DNA of 64,000 bases from Massilia sp. ZL223 (GTDB lineage: Bacteria; Pseudomonadota; Gammaproteobacteria; Burkholderiales; Burkholderiaceae_D). Within the stretch, counting starts at the first letter, position 1, and each line of letters opens with the position of its first letter. The notes beneath the pieces are model-generated. The model saw nothing but the letters and a program-made list of their open reading frames with translations. It did no database searches and had not been told where the DNA came from. The position numbers and the translations under genes are program-made. The stretch is from the NCBI RefSeq assembly GCF_018119395.1, contig NZ_JAGPWD010000001.1, positions 248,001 through 312,000 of the forward strand, written 5' to 3'. Positions 7,977 to 17,845 of the stretch are shown here, piece by piece.

Positions 7977-10900
7977 TCAGGCAGCCAGGCGCTCGGGATT
8001 CGAGCCTTCCGACAGCGCCCACACGTCCAGCATCGCCTGCTCGAGGTCGAGCGGCTGGGCGTAGCCCGTCAGGCCGTGCTCGCGGGTGACTTCGCCGACT
8101 GCCGCCAGGGCGTCGCCACCCTTGCCGGCACGTTCGATCACCTGCAGCAGCAGGCGCTGCTGGGCGCGGCGCAGCGACTGCATCGCGTAGTTGCGCAGCT
8201 GCTCCTGCGACTTGGTCTGCGCCGGCAGCTTGAGGCCGCGTTCCAGCGTGTCGATGCCGGCCTGCTGGCGCAGCGCCATGCCGACCTGCAGGAACTGGGC
8301 CAGGCTCATGCCGCCCGGACGCTGCACCGACACCGCCGCGAAGAGGAAAGTCGCCAGCGACTCGATGGTCTCGACCGCCTTCCAGGCCGCGGTGAACGGG
8401 GCCGGCAGGCCGGTGTGGCCGTCGGCTTCCGAACGCTGCGGGGTCAGGCTGCGCAGCTGGTCGGCCTGGCCGAACAGCGACGACAGTTCCGACATGCCGT
8501 CGGCGCCTGCCGGCAGGGACAGCACGCCTTCGATCACGGCGCGCATCAGGCCGCGGGTGCGGCTGTCGACCGCCACCGAGACGTCACGCGGCACGTTCAG
8601 CGCGTCGGCGTCCAGGGCGTCGAACACCGGCGCCAGGTGCAGCGAGGACCAGGCGCGGGCCCAGGCCTTCACCACGTCGGTCTCGTCGACACGGTGCTCG
8701 GCGGCCAGGTCGCGCAGCATCAGCGGACCGCAGCGGTTGACCGCTTCGTTGGCCAGCACGGTCGCCAGGATGGCGTTGGCCAGCGGGTGATCCAGCGGGT
8801 CGCGGGTGGCGACCAGCTGCGCCGGGAAGTAAGGACGCAGCAGGGAATCGGCCCAGGACTCGGAGGTCAGGTCGAGCGCCGACAGGGTGCGCTTGAAGCG
8901 GTTCTTCACGTTCGCCACCACCACCGCCAGTTCCGGCGCGGTGAGGCCCTGGCCCAGGGCCTTGCGGCGCTGCAGTTCGGCGTCGCTCGGCAGCTGCTCC
9001 AGGTCGCGGTTGACCGCGCCTTCCGACTCCAGGTTGGTGATCAGGGCGGCGTAGCCGTCCACCACCGAGGCGCTGGCCTGGGCCTGCGCTTCGCGGGTCA
9101 GCAGGTGGGTCTGCAGCGTGTTGTCGCGCAGGACCAGGTCTTCCACGGCGCCGGTCATCTCGTTCAGCACGCGGTTGCGGTCGGCTTCCGGCAGCTTGCC
9201 TGCATTGACTTCGGTGTCCAGCCAGATCTTGATGTTCACCTCGTGGTCCGAGCAGTCCACGCCGGCCGAGTTGTCGATCGCATCGGTGAAGATGCGGCCG
9301 CCGCTGAGCGCGAACTCGATGCGGCCGGCCTGGGTCGCGCCCAGGTTGCCGCCTTCGGCCACCACCTTGCAGCGCAGTTCGTTGCCGCTGACGCGGATGC
9401 GGTCGTTGGCGCGGTCCTTCACTTGCGCGTGGGTCTCGTTCGACGACTTGATGTAGGTGCCGATGCCGCCGTTGTAGAACAGGTCGACCGGGGCCTTCAG
9501 GATGCGGTGCATCAGTTCTTCAGGCGCCAGCGAGCTTTCCTCGATATCGAGGACGGCACGGATCTCGGGCGAGAGCTCGATCGAACGGGCCGAGCGCGGG
9601 AACACGCCGCCGCCCTTCGAGATCAGGCCCTTGTCGTAGTCTTCCCACGAGGAGCGCGGCAGCGCGAACATGCGCTGGCGTTCCTTGAACGAGACTTCGA
9701 CGTCCGGTGCCGGATCCAGGAAGATGTGGCGGTGATCGAAAGCGGCCACCAGCTTCAGCTGGCGCGACAGCAGCACGCCGTTGCCGAACACGTCGCCCGA
9801 CATGTCGCCCACGCCGACCACGGTGATCGGGGTGGTGTTCATGTCGTGGCCCAGTTCGTAGAAGTGGCGCTTGACGGCTTCGAACGCGCCCTTGGCGGTG
9901 ATGCCCATCTTCTTGTGGTCGTAGCCGTTCGAGCCGCCCGACGCGAAGGCATCGCCCAGCCAGAAGCCGCGCTGCACGGCGATGCTGTTGGCGATGTCGG
10001 AGAAGGTCGCGGTGCCCTTGTCGGCCGCCACCACCAGGTAAGGATCGTCCTGGTCGAAGCGCACGGTGTTCTCCGGCGGCACGATGGCGCCGCGCACGCG
10101 GTTGTCGGTCACTTCCAGCAGGCTGGCGATGAACAGGCGGTAGACTGCTTCGCCTTCGGCCGCCACCACTTCACGCGGGGCGCCTTGCGGCATCTGCTTG
10201 CAGACGAAGCCGCCCTTCGAGCCGGCCGGCACGATGACGGCGTTCTTGACCATCTGCGCCTTCACCAGGCCCAGCACCTCGGTGCGGTAGTCTTCCATGC
10301 GGTCCGACCAGCGCAGGCCGCCGCGGGCGACCGGGCCGCCGCGCAGGTGCACGCCTTCGAAGCGGCGCGAGAACACGTAGATCTCGCGGTACGGACGCGG
10401 TTCCGGCGCCAGCGCCAGGTTGCTGGTGTCGACCTTGAAGATGATCTTCTCACCGTCGTTCTGGAAGTAGTTGGTGCGCACGGTCGCCATGCACAGGTCG
10501 ACCAGGGCAGCCATGATCTCTTCGGTGTCGGCGTGGTTCACGCTCGACAGGCCGGCCTTCAGCGCGGCCAGCTTGGCGGTGCCCGCGGCGCGCTCGGACT
10601 CGCCCAGCTTCGGATCGAAGCGCAGCAGGAAGCCGGTGACGAATTCCTTCACCAGGGCCGGCTGGGTGCGCAGGGTCTCGGCCATGTAGCGCACCGAGAA
10701 CTTGGAGCCCAGCTGGCGCCAGTAGCTGATGTAGGCGCGCACCAGCTGCACTTCGCGCAGCGACAGGCCGCCTTCGATGGTCAGGCCGTTCATGCGGCCG
10801 TCTTCGGCTTCGTTGTTGAACAGCGCGGTGAACAGCTCTTCGGCCACTTCCACGATGCCCGGCTTGATCAGCTTGGCGCCGCTTTCGTCGTCCACGGCCA

Positions 10901-12680
10901 GCGCGGTCACGTTGTGGCGGGCGCCGTCGGCGGTCTTGATCGCCCAGGTCTGTTCGCGGTCGACCGCGATGCCGGCGTTCTGCAGGGCCGGCAGGATGCG
11001 CGACAGCGAAGGCACGTCGTCGCTCGAGTACAGGCGGATCGAGGCGTCTTCGCCGTTGCCGCCGCCGGTTTCGATGCGCACGGTGACGCGGCCGGCGTGG
11101 CCGTTCTTCAGCACGGCCTGCAGGTCGCGGAAGGCGGTTTCCGGCGCGGTGGCTGTGACGAAGCTGACCGGCAGGTTGGCGCCGAGCTTGCGCAGGGTGC
11201 TGCGCTGGGCGTTGTCGTCCATGCCGTTGGTCAGGGCCGCGAAGCGGTCATGCCAGCCGTCCAGCACGTTCAGCAGCGGCTGCTGGATGTCGGTTTCCAG
11301 GTCCAGCGGATAGCGGGCGGCGTGGGCGATCAGGTAGACCCGGGCCAGCGGGCCGTCGGCGATCAGCGGCTGCACGCGCACCTCAACCGCGCCCGAGCTT
11401 TCCTGCAACGCCTGGGCCAGGCTCGAACCCACGGCGGCGCTGTAGCGCTCGCGCGGCAGGTAGACCAGCACGTTCAAATGGCGGCGGTAGACGTCGCGGC
11501 GCGCGAAGACCTTCGGGCGCGGCTGCTTGTACAGCGACACGACCGAGCTGCACACCTGGGCCAGCCATTCCGGCTCGGCTTCCAGGGCTTCGGTGCGCGG
11601 CAGCGATTCGAGGATCTCGACGAACTTCTCGGCGCGGAAGCCTTCCTGGCGCACGCCGGCGATCGACAGCACCTTGGCGACGCGGCCGCGCGCGAACGGC
11701 AGGCGCGCCAGCGGGGTCAGGGTGGCGGCGCGGGTGAACAGGCCGATGAAGCAGTGCTCGCCGAGGATCTTGCCCTGGGCGTCGGTGTCGCGCACGCCGA
11801 TGAAGTCCAGCGGCTGGTCGCGGTGCAGGGTGCCTTCGACGTCGGCCTTGACGATCGACAGGGTGTCGGCGCGGCGCGACAGGGTCTCGAAGTCGCCCGG
11901 GATGTTGGCCAGGCAGCTGCCGTAGACCGGGTGCGCGGTATCCTTCAGGACGCCGATGCGGCTCGGGATGTCGCGCTCGAGTTCGCGCGCGTCCGGCTTG
12001 ACCACGTAGTAGGCGTAGCCGAAGGGCTCGAAGCCTTCGTTCTTGGCCCATTCCAGGAAGGCGGCCACTTCCTGGCCTTCCGGGGTACCGGCGGATGCGG
12101 CGGCGGCAGCCACGGCGGTCAGGCGGTCGCCCAGCGCCAGGGCGTCGCGGTGCACGACGGCGGCGTCGTTGGCGACCATGCGGATGCGCGCGGTCAGCGC
12201 GTCCAGTTCGCCGAATTCGAGTTCGTCGCTCATCAGGATCAGGACGATCGATTCCAGCGGCGCGCCGGCTTCGCCGACCGAGACGGCGGCGCCATTGGCG
12301 TCGCGGCGCACCGGCAGCACGGCGTTCATCACGCCGGCGGCGGTCTGGCGCTCCTTGCGCAGGGCGATCACAAACGAGTCGACCAGGTAAGGCATGTCGT
12401 CATTCAGGATCAGCAGGGCGGTCGCCTTGCCGCCACGGCCGTCGGAATAGCCCATCGTGGCGATCTGGCAGCCGGGGCCGGTGCGCTGGGCCAGCTGCGA
12501 GAATCCTTCCCACAGCACGGGCGCCAGGCTCGCGGGCGCGGTGCCGGCCAGGTCTTCGTCATCCAGCGATCCGAGCCACGCGCCGATCAGTGCGCCCACC
12601 TGTCCGGTGGCGGCGGCTGCGTGGTTTGCGTTGACCAGCGAGAGCGTCTGGTTACGCAGGTCTTTCGACATGTCATTCAT
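7977..12680 (-). CDS. gdhB: NAD-specific glutamate dehydrogenase, large (180-kDa class) type
   Basis: 1567 residues, matching the 1500-1650 residue class that includes Pseudomonas GdhB. The start is the ATG with GGAG upstream (GGAGAAGTAAG). The catalytic core in the second half shows GGLRWSDR, KGGFVCK with the substrate lysine, a dinucleotide-binding GVGDMSGDVFGNG and GGNLGATQAGR. The long N-terminal region is the ACT-like/helical regulatory part known in this family. It catalyses oxidative deamination of glutamate to 2-oxoglutarate with NAD. Its place between astB and astE ties it to arginine catabolism. A 1994-residue open frame on the opposite strand is an artefact of GC-rich codon bias. 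Confidence 0.95.
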   Translation of the reverse strand: MNDMSKDLRNQTLSLVNANHAAAATGQVGALIGAWLGSLDDEDLAGTAPASLAPVLWEGFSQLAQRTGPGCQIATMGYSDGRGGKATALLILNDDMPYLVDSFVIALRKERQTAAGVMNAVLPVRRDANGAAVSVGEAGAPLESIVLILMSDELEFGELDALTARIRMVANDAAVVHRDALALGDRLTAVAAAAASAGTPEGQEVAAFLEWAKNEGFEPFGYAYYVVKPDARELERDIPSRIGVLKDTAHPVYGSCLANIPGDFETLSRRADTLSIVKADVEGTLHRDQPLDFIGVRDTDAQGKILGEHCFIGLFTRAATLTPLARLPFARGRVAKVLSIAGVRQEGFRAEKFVEILESLPRTEALEAEPEWLAQVCSSVVSLYKQPRPKVFARRDVYRRHLNVLVYLPRERYSAAVGSSLAQALQESSGAVEVRVQPLIADGPLARVYLIAHAARYPLDLETDIQQPLLNVLDGWHDRFAALTNGMDDNAQRSTLRKLGANLPVSFVTATAPETAFRDLQAVLKNGHAGRVTVRIETGGGNGEDASIRLYSSDDVPSLSRILPALQNAGIAVDREQTWAIKTADGARHNVTALAVDDESGAKLIKPGIVEVAEELFTALFNNEAEDGRMNGLTIEGGLSLREVQLVRAYISYWRQLGSKFSVRYMAETLRTQPALVKEFVTGFLLRFDPKLGESERAAGTAKLAALKAGLSSVNHADTEEIMAALVDLCMATVRTNYFQNDGEKIIFKVDTSNLALAPEPRPYREIYVFSRRFEGVHLRGGPVARGGLRWSDRMEDYRTEVLGLVKAQMVKNAVIVPAGSKGGFVCKQMPQGAPREVVAAEGEAVYRLFIASLLEVTDNRVRGAIVPPENTVRFDQDDPYLVVAADKGTATFSDIANSIAVQRGFWLGDAFASGGSNGYDHKKMGITAKGAFEAVKRHFYELGHDMNTTPITVVGVGDMSGDVFGNGVLLSRQLKLVAAFDHRHIFLDPAPDVEVSFKERQRMFALPRSSWEDYDKGLISKGGGVFPRSARSIELSPEIRAVLDIEESSLAPEELMHRILKAPVDLFYNGGIGTYIKSSNETHAQVKDRANDRIRVSGNELRCKVVAEGGNLGATQAGRIEFALSGGRIFTDAIDNSAGVDCSDHEVNIKIWLDTEVNAGKLPEADRNRVLNEMTGAVEDLVLRDNTLQTHLLTREAQAQASASVVDGYAALITNLESEGAVNRDLEQLPSDAELQRRKALGQGLTAPELAVVVANVKNRFKRTLSALDLTSESWADSLLRPYFPAQLVATRDPLDHPLANAILATVLANEAVNRCGPLMLRDLAAEHRVDETDVVKAWARAWSSLHLAPVFDALDADALNVPRDVSVAVDSRTRGLMRAVIEGVLSLPAGADGMSELSSLFGQADQLRSLTPQRSEADGHTGLPAPFTAAWKAVETIESLATFLFAAVSVQRPGGMSLAQFLQVGMALRQQAGIDTLERGLKLPAQTKSQEQLRNYAMQSLRRAQQRLLLQVIERAGKGGDALAAVGEVTREHGLTGYAQPLDLEQAMLDVWALSEGSNPERLAA

Positions 12681-12809
12681 CTTACTTCTCCAAAGTTTGT
12701 GTGCCCGGCGCGCTCCGGCTTGTGGCTCTTGCATCGCCCTGCTGTATGGGACGGGGGTGTCCCGTCCGAATTCCGTTGGCGGTCCGTCTTTCCGCAGACT
12801 CGTCAATCC

Positions 12810-12816
12810 ATTATTA
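12810..12816 (-). promoter_or_regulatory. possible internal -10 box ahead of gdhB
   Basis: The 190-bp gap between astB and gdhB is the only sizeable gap inside the operon apart from the astC-aruF gap. On the minus strand it contains TAATAAT, about 130 bp upstream of the gdhB start. No convincing -35 box is seen. It could support separate gdhB expression. Confidence 0.3.
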
Positions 12817-12870
12817 GAACATGCCGTACGGGCCGGGTCATCCCTCCCGCATGGCCGCTGTTGTATGTCT

Positions 12871-14211
12871 TTACAGGTCGTACAAGCCCGGCAAGCCGAG
12901 GATGCGGGTCAGCTCTTCGAGCGCCGCGGTGCATTCGATCGCCAGCTGCGGGTCGGCCAGGTCCTTCGGCTCGACGCGGTCGCGATAGTGCTTCTCGACC
13001 CAGGCCACCAGCTGCGCATACAGGGTCTCGGTCATGATCACGCCCTGGTGCATGGCCGCCGCTTCCTCGTCGGTCAGCGCCACGCGCAGGCGCAGGCAGG
13101 CGGGGCCGCCGCCGTTGCGCATGCTCTGGCGCAGGTCGAACTCGATCAGCTCGTCGATCGGACCGCCGCGGCCCACCACGCCGCCCAGGTAGGACGACAC
13201 GGCAGCGTTTTCGCGGCATTCGTGCGGCACCACCAGGGCCATCTTGCCGTCGGCGCGGGTCAGGAGCTGGCTGTTGAACAGATAGCTGGCCACCGCGTCG
13301 GCCACCGGCACCTGTGCGGCCGCCACGCGCACCGGCACCAGGTCGCTGCCGACGCCGGCCAGGGCGCGGCGCAGCGCGTCCAGGGTGCCCGCTTCGTCGG
13401 CGAAGGCCTGCTCATGGTAGAACAGCACGTTGCCGTTGCCGACCGCGATCACGTCGTTATGGAACACGCCCTGGTCGATCACGTCCGGGTTCTGCGAGGC
13501 GAACACGGTGCGCGCCGGGTCCAGGCCATGCAGGCGCGCGACGGCCTGCGAGGCTTCCAGGGTCTGGCGCGCCGGGTATTTCTTGGGCGCCGGGGCCGAC
13601 GGGTCGAACTCGACGCGGCCGTAGACGAAGAACTCGACGCCGGCGGCGCCATGGCTGCTGGCGAAGCGCGTGTGGTTGGCCGCGCCCTCGTCGCCGAAGG
13701 CCGGCACCGGCGGCAGCGGATCGTGCACCATGAAGCGGCTGCTGTCCTTGAAGATCGCGCGCAGGGTGCGGGTCGCCTGGACATGCTCTTCCGAGCGGTG
13801 CAGCTTGTTGTTCAGGTTGGCGGCGGTGAAGTGCACGCGGCCGTCCTGCGAGTCGGCCGAAGGGCTGACGGTGGCGGCGTTGGCGGTCCACATCGGCGCG
13901 GCCGAGTAGGCGCAGGCCAGGATCACCGGCGCTTCACGGTAGGCGCGCGCCAGCACGTCGGCATCGGTGCCCGAGAAGCCCAGGCGGCGCAGCAGGCGGA
14001 AGTTGGGGCGGCCCTGGGGCGGCATGACCGCCTGCGCATAGCCGCGCGCGGCCAGCTCGCGCATCTTGGCCAGGCCCTGCAGGGCGGCCTGGCGCGGATT
14101 GGAGGCGCTGCGGACGTTGTTGAACGAGGCCACGTTGCCGAACGAGAGGCCGGCGTAGTTGTGCGACGGCCCGACCAGGCCGTCGAAGTTGAATTCGCGT
14201 GCGATGCGCAT
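12871..14211 (-). CDS. astB: N-succinylarginine dihydrolase
   Basis: 446 residues, the normal AstB length. The N-terminus [20 protein letters not shown] is the family's hallmark, and Cys/His/Glu of the guanidino-modifying-enzyme fold are expected further in ([22 protein letters not shown]). It converts N2-succinylarginine to N2-succinylornithine, two ammonia and CO2. It is third from last in the operon, three bases downstream of the astD stop. Confidence 0.95.
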   Translation of the reverse strand: MRIAREFNFDGLVGPSHNYAGLSFGNVASFNNVRSASNPRQAALQGLAKMRELAARGYAQAVMPPQGRPNFRLLRRLGFSGTDADVLARAYREAPVILACAYSAAPMWTANAATVSPSADSQDGRVHFTAANLNNKLHRSEEHVQATRTLRAIFKDSSRFMVHDPLPPVPAFGDEGAANHTRFASSHGAAGVEFFVYGRVEFDPSAPAPKKYPARQTLEASQAVARLHGLDPARTVFASQNPDVIDQGVFHNDVIAVGNGNVLFYHEQAFADEAGTLDALRRALAGVGSDLVPVRVAAAQVPVADAVASYLFNSQLLTRADGKMALVVPHECRENAAVSSYLGGVVGRGGPIDELIEFDLRQSMRNGGGPACLRLRVALTDEEAAAMHQGVIMTETLYAQLVAWVEKHYRDRVEPKDLADPQLAIECTAALEELTRILGLPGLYDL

Positions 14212-14214
14212 GAT

Positions 14215-15684
14215 TTAGAACACCAGTCCCGGCGACAGCTTGGCCGGCATTTCGAGTTCGGCCGTCTCGATCGAGGCGACCGGATAGGCGCAGTAGTCCG
14301 CCGCGTAGTAGGCGCTCGGGCGATGGTTGCCCGACTTGCCCACGCCGCCGAACGGGGCCGAGCTGGCCGCGCCGGTGGTCGGACGGTTCCAGTTGACGAT
14401 GCCGGCGCGGGCGCGCACCGCGAAGCGCTTCCACAGCTCTTCCGATGGCGACAGCAGCGCCGCGGCCAGGCCGAATTCGGTGGCGTTGGCCGCGCGCAGG
14501 GCTGCGTCGAAGTCCTTCACGCGGATCACCTGCAGCAGCGGGCCGAACCACTCTTCGTCCGCGATGCCCTGGGCGTCGGTGGTGTCGACGATGCCGGCGG
14601 TGACGAAGCCCGCGTTCGGATCGAGCTGTTTCATCTGCAGCAGCACCTTGCCGCCCTTGGCCGCCATTTCGGCCTGGGCCTGCACCAGGCGCGCGGCGAC
14701 CGCGCTTGATACGACCGGGCCCATGAAGGGCTGCGGATCGGCGTTCGACGGGCCGACCTGCAGCTTGGCCGCGACTTCCACCAGGCGGTCGAGGAAGGCC
14801 TGGCCTTGCGCGTTGTCCTGGATGATGAGGCGGCGCGCGCAGGTGCAGCGCTGGCCGGCCGAGATGAAGGCCGACATCACGGCGTGGTGCACGGCGGCGT
14901 CGATGTCCTTGATATCCCAGACCACCAGCGGATTATTGCCGCCCATTTCCAGCGCCAGCATCTTGCCCGGCTGGCCGCCGAACTGCTTGTGCAGGGCGGC
15001 GCCGGTCTGGCTGCTGCCGGTGAACAGGATGCCGTCGATCAGCGGGTTCTGGCCCAGGGCCACGCCGGTGTCGCGGCCGCCGTTGACCAGGTTCAGCACG
15101 CCGGCCGGCAGGCCCGCCTGCTCCCACAGCTGCACGGTCTTGACCGCGGTGCGCGGCGCATATTCGCTCGGCTTGAACACCACCGTGTTACCGGCGATCA
15201 GGGCCGGCACGATATGGCCGTTCGGCAGGTGGCCGGGGAAGTTGTAGGGGCCGTAGACGGCGAACACGCCGTGCGGGCGGTGGCGCAGCACGGCGTTGCC
15301 GTCGGCGACCTTGGCGGCGGTCTCGCCGGTCCGCGCGCCGTAGGACTGGACCGAGATGTCGATCTTGTTGGCCATGGTCGCGACTTCGGTGCGCGCTTCC
15401 CACAGCGGCTTGCCCACCTCCTCGGCGATGATGGCGGCCAGTTCCTCGCTGTGCTCCTTGAGCAGGTCGCGGAAACGGGTGCAGACGGCGATGCGTTCTT
15501 CCAGCGGCGTCAACGCCCATGCTTCGAACCTGGCGTGTGCGGCCTGGGCGGCGCGCGCCACGTCGTCCGCGGTCGACTGGTTCGAGGTCCAGGTCTGGCG
15601 GCCGGTCGAGGGGTCGATGGTAGCGAGTTCGGCGCCACTGCCGGCGAGCCATTCGCCGTTGATGTAATTCGAGAGCTTAGCCAT
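14215..15684 (-). CDS. astD: succinylglutamate semialdehyde dehydrogenase
   Basis: 489-residue aldehyde dehydrogenase. LEMGGNNP carries the general base Glu246, and ISAGQRCTCARR the nucleophile Cys280; GPYNFPGHLPNGH and FTGSSQTG are NAD-binding segments. It oxidises N-succinylglutamate-5-semialdehyde to N-succinylglutamate with NAD. Its start overlaps the end of aruG by eight bases, which suggests translational coupling. Confidence 0.95.
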   Translation of the reverse strand: MAKLSNYINGEWLAGSGAELATIDPSTGRQTWTSNQSTADDVARAAQAAHARFEAWALTPLEERIAVCTRFRDLLKEHSEELAAIIAEEVGKPLWEARTEVATMANKIDISVQSYGARTGETAAKVADGNAVLRHRPHGVFAVYGPYNFPGHLPNGHIVPALIAGNTVVFKPSEYAPRTAVKTVQLWEQAGLPAGVLNLVNGGRDTGVALGQNPLIDGILFTGSSQTGAALHKQFGGQPGKMLALEMGGNNPLVVWDIKDIDAAVHHAVMSAFISAGQRCTCARRLIIQDNAQGQAFLDRLVEVAAKLQVGPSNADPQPFMGPVVSSAVAARLVQAQAEMAAKGGKVLLQMKQLDPNAGFVTAGIVDTTDAQGIADEEWFGPLLQVIRVKDFDAALRAANATEFGLAAALLSPSEELWKRFAVRARAGIVNWNRPTTGAASSAPFGGVGKSGNHRPSAYYAADYCAYPVASIETAELEMPAKLSPGLVF

Positions 15685-16711
15685 TGACGTTTTTCCTTGG
15701 AGTGAGGGTCAGGGTACGCACCGTGTCGCCGGCGCGCAGGTGCAGCTGCGCCATCTCCTGGGCGCTCAGCAGCACGCGGCCCGAGCCGGGCACGGCGCGG
15801 GTCAGGATCATGCGGAAATTGTCGAGCTGGGTGTTCGACACCAGCATGTGTTCGGTATCGCCTTCCGGCGCGCCTTCATCGGCCACCGCCAGCACGCTTT
15901 CGCGCACCGCGCGCAGGTCGGACACGCGGCCCTGCAGCACCGGGCCGGCGTCGAAGATGTCGACATAGCCTTCGTAGTGCATGCCTTCCTGCTCCAGCAG
16001 GCGGCGCGCCGGCTGGGTCGAAGTGTGCACCATGCCGATCACCTCGCGCGCCGAATCCGGCAGGTAGTCGACGTACAGCGGCTGGCGCGGCATCAGCTCG
16101 GCGATGAAGGACTTCTTGCCCAGCGCGGTCAGGCCGTCGACGTGGTCGAAGTCCATCTTGAAGAAGTGGCGGCCCAGGCCTTCGTAGAAGGGCGAATCGC
16201 CCTTCTCGTCCTGGTAGCCGCGCATCTCGGCGATGATCTTTTCGGTGAACAGGTGCTGGAACTGGGCGATGAACAGGAAGCGGCTCTTGGACAGCCACTT
16301 GCCGTTGAAGCCCGCGCGGTACTGCGGCAGCAGGAACAGCGAGCACAGTTCGCTGGAACCGGTCAGGTCGTTCGACAGGTACAGGGTTTCCATCCGGGTG
16401 AACACGTCCAGCTCGCGGCTGCAGTGCACCAGGGTGCCGATGCGGTAGTTGTAGAAGGGTTCGGTCAGGCCGACCGCGCCCTTGATCGCGCACACGCCCG
16501 CGATGCTGTTGTCCTCGGTGTGCTCGAGCACGAACATGTAGTCGCGCTCTTCGGGCGGGATGGTTTCGGCGAACGAGGCCTCGGCGGTGCGCAGGCGCTT
16601 GCCCAGCATGTCCGGGTCCGGCTTGAGCGTGGTCATGCCGCTGCCGGCCAGGCGCGCCATCACGATCAGGGCGTCCAGGTCCGACATCTTGGCGGAACGG
16701 ATTACGAGCAT
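15677..16711 (-). CDS. aruG: arginine/ornithine N-succinyltransferase, second (beta/AruG-type) subunit
   Basis: 344 residues. The start is MLVIRSAKMSDL, chosen over a longer frame because it begins eleven bases after the aruF stop, has AGGAG upstream (TAGGAGACCCACCC) and matches the family N-terminus. Conserved AstA segments are visible: FYNYRIGTLVHCSRELDVF, GESPFYEGLGRHFFKMDF-like and DIFDAGPVLQ. With AruF it forms the enzyme that transfers succinyl from succinyl-CoA to the alpha-amino group of arginine or ornithine. Two-subunit AstA systems are known from Pseudomonas; enterics have one chain. Confidence 0.9.
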   Translation of the reverse strand: MLVIRSAKMSDLDALIVMARLAGSGMTTLKPDPDMLGKRLRTAEASFAETIPPEERDYMFVLEHTEDNSIAGVCAIKGAVGLTEPFYNYRIGTLVHCSRELDVFTRMETLYLSNDLTGSSELCSLFLLPQYRAGFNGKWLSKSRFLFIAQFQHLFTEKIIAEMRGYQDEKGDSPFYEGLGRHFFKMDFDHVDGLTALGKKSFIAELMPRQPLYVDYLPDSAREVIGMVHTSTQPARRLLEQEGMHYEGYVDIFDAGPVLQGRVSDLRAVRESVLAVADEGAPEGDTEHMLVSNTQLDNFRMILTRAVPGSGRVLLSAQEMAQLHLRAGDTVRTLTLTPRKNVNG

Positions 16712-16722
16712 GGGTGGGTCTC

Positions 16723-17751
16723 CTAGATGCGCACGCAGATGACGTTGTCGCCCTGCGTCACGCCGAGCGCCTGCTGGGCTTCGCGCGGCAGGCACACGAC
16801 CTGGCTGGTCTCGGCCGGCGGGCAGGCCACGGTGACGGCGCGGAAGTGCTGTTCGGTGCTGGCCACGGCGTAGTTCACCAGCGATTCCGGCGCGGCGGCC
16901 GGACCGGCGGTTTCCACGCGCCGGACCTGCGAGCCGCTGAAGGAGCGCAGCGAGCCCTTGTGCGCCTGCAGGATCGGGCCGCCGTCGAAGATGTCGATGT
17001 ATTCGTCGGCCTCGAAGCCTTCCTGCGTCAGCAAGTTGAAGGCCAGCTGGCCGCTCGGGTGGATCTGGCCCATCGCGGCCTGGGCGTCGCCCGGCAGCAG
17101 CGGCACATAGACCGGATAGTGCGGCATCAGCTCGACGATCAGGGTGCGGTTGCGGGCGCCGCCGATGACGCGCTCGGCGTCCAGGAAGTCCATCTTGAAG
17201 AACTTGCGGCCCAGGGCGTTCCAGAAGGCCGACTGGCCGTCAGGATCGGTGCGGCCGGCCAGCGGCACGAAGAAGCGGTCGCCGAAGCGGTGCGGCGCCA
17301 GCACCGCGTACAGCAGGCGGGCGCGCGACAGTAGCGCGGCCTCGATGCCCGCGTTGTCGCGGTCGCGCAGGTAGAAGCCGGACAGCTGGGAATAGGCGGT
17401 CAGCTCCGAGCACAGGGTCAGCGCATGCACGCTGTGGCTGATATTCAGGTCGCGCGAGACCTGCTGGATGACGTCGTTGCGGAACGCGAAATAGGTGCCG
17501 TTCGAGCCTGCCGACGCATGGATGGCGGCGGTGCCGACGACCTCGCGCGTGCGCAGGTCTTCGAGCACGAACAGGTAGGACTCCTCGCTCGGAATGTCGA
17601 CGTGGGCGGCGAACGAGGCGATGGAACGCTCGACGAAGGCATGGATGCCTTCGCGCGTGCGCGGCAGCGTGTGCACGCCGGGCATCGAGGCCGCGGCCAT
17701 CGCCTCGAGGGCGCCGATATCCGCGACTTCTACCGGACGGACAACATACAT
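16723..17751 (-). CDS. aruF: arginine/ornithine N-succinyltransferase, first (alpha/AruF-type) subunit
   Basis: 342 residues, homologous to aruG along its whole length (for example FWNALGRKFFKMDFLDAE, VELMPHYPVYVPLLP, DIFDGGPILQ). It contributes the other subunit of arginine/ornithine succinyltransferase, the committed step of AST-type arginine catabolism. The gene lies directly after astC, separated by a large hairpin. The order astC-aruF-aruG-astD-astB matches the Pseudomonas aru operon. Confidence 0.9.
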   Translation of the reverse strand: MYVVRPVEVADIGALEAMAAASMPGVHTLPRTREGIHAFVERSIASFAAHVDIPSEESYLFVLEDLRTREVVGTAAIHASAGSNGTYFAFRNDVIQQVSRDLNISHSVHALTLCSELTAYSQLSGFYLRDRDNAGIEAALLSRARLLYAVLAPHRFGDRFFVPLAGRTDPDGQSAFWNALGRKFFKMDFLDAERVIGGARNRTLIVELMPHYPVYVPLLPGDAQAAMGQIHPSGQLAFNLLTQEGFEADEYIDIFDGGPILQAHKGSLRSFSGSQVRRVETAGPAAAPESLVNYAVASTEQHFRAVTVACPPAETSQVVCLPREAQQALGVTQGDNVICVRI

Positions 17752-17795
17752 GTGAACTCCCTAACCAGGTGCAGTGGAGATGCCAGAAACATGCA

Positions 17796-17831
17796 CCGGC
17801 CGGCGCGCCCTTGGACAGGCGGGCCGGCCGG
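17796..17831 (-). other. large GC hairpin in the astC-aruF intercistronic gap
   Basis: A 14-bp stem with one mismatch (CCGGCCGGCGCGCC / GGCGGGCCGGCCGG) and an eight-base loop including TTGGACA. No T-run follows on either strand, so it is not an ordinary terminator. It may act as an mRNA stability or processing element that lets astC accumulate differently from the rest of the operon. Confidence 0.55.
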
Positions 17832-17845
17832 AACCGGGCGGCGGC

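Noticed and set aside
7053..13037. 1994-codon open frame on the plus strand opposite astE and gdhB
   Set aside because: The sequence is dominated by His, Arg, Gln, Ala and Gly, as expected for the antisense of GC-biased codons, and the minus-strand gdhB and astE carry clear catalytic motifs.
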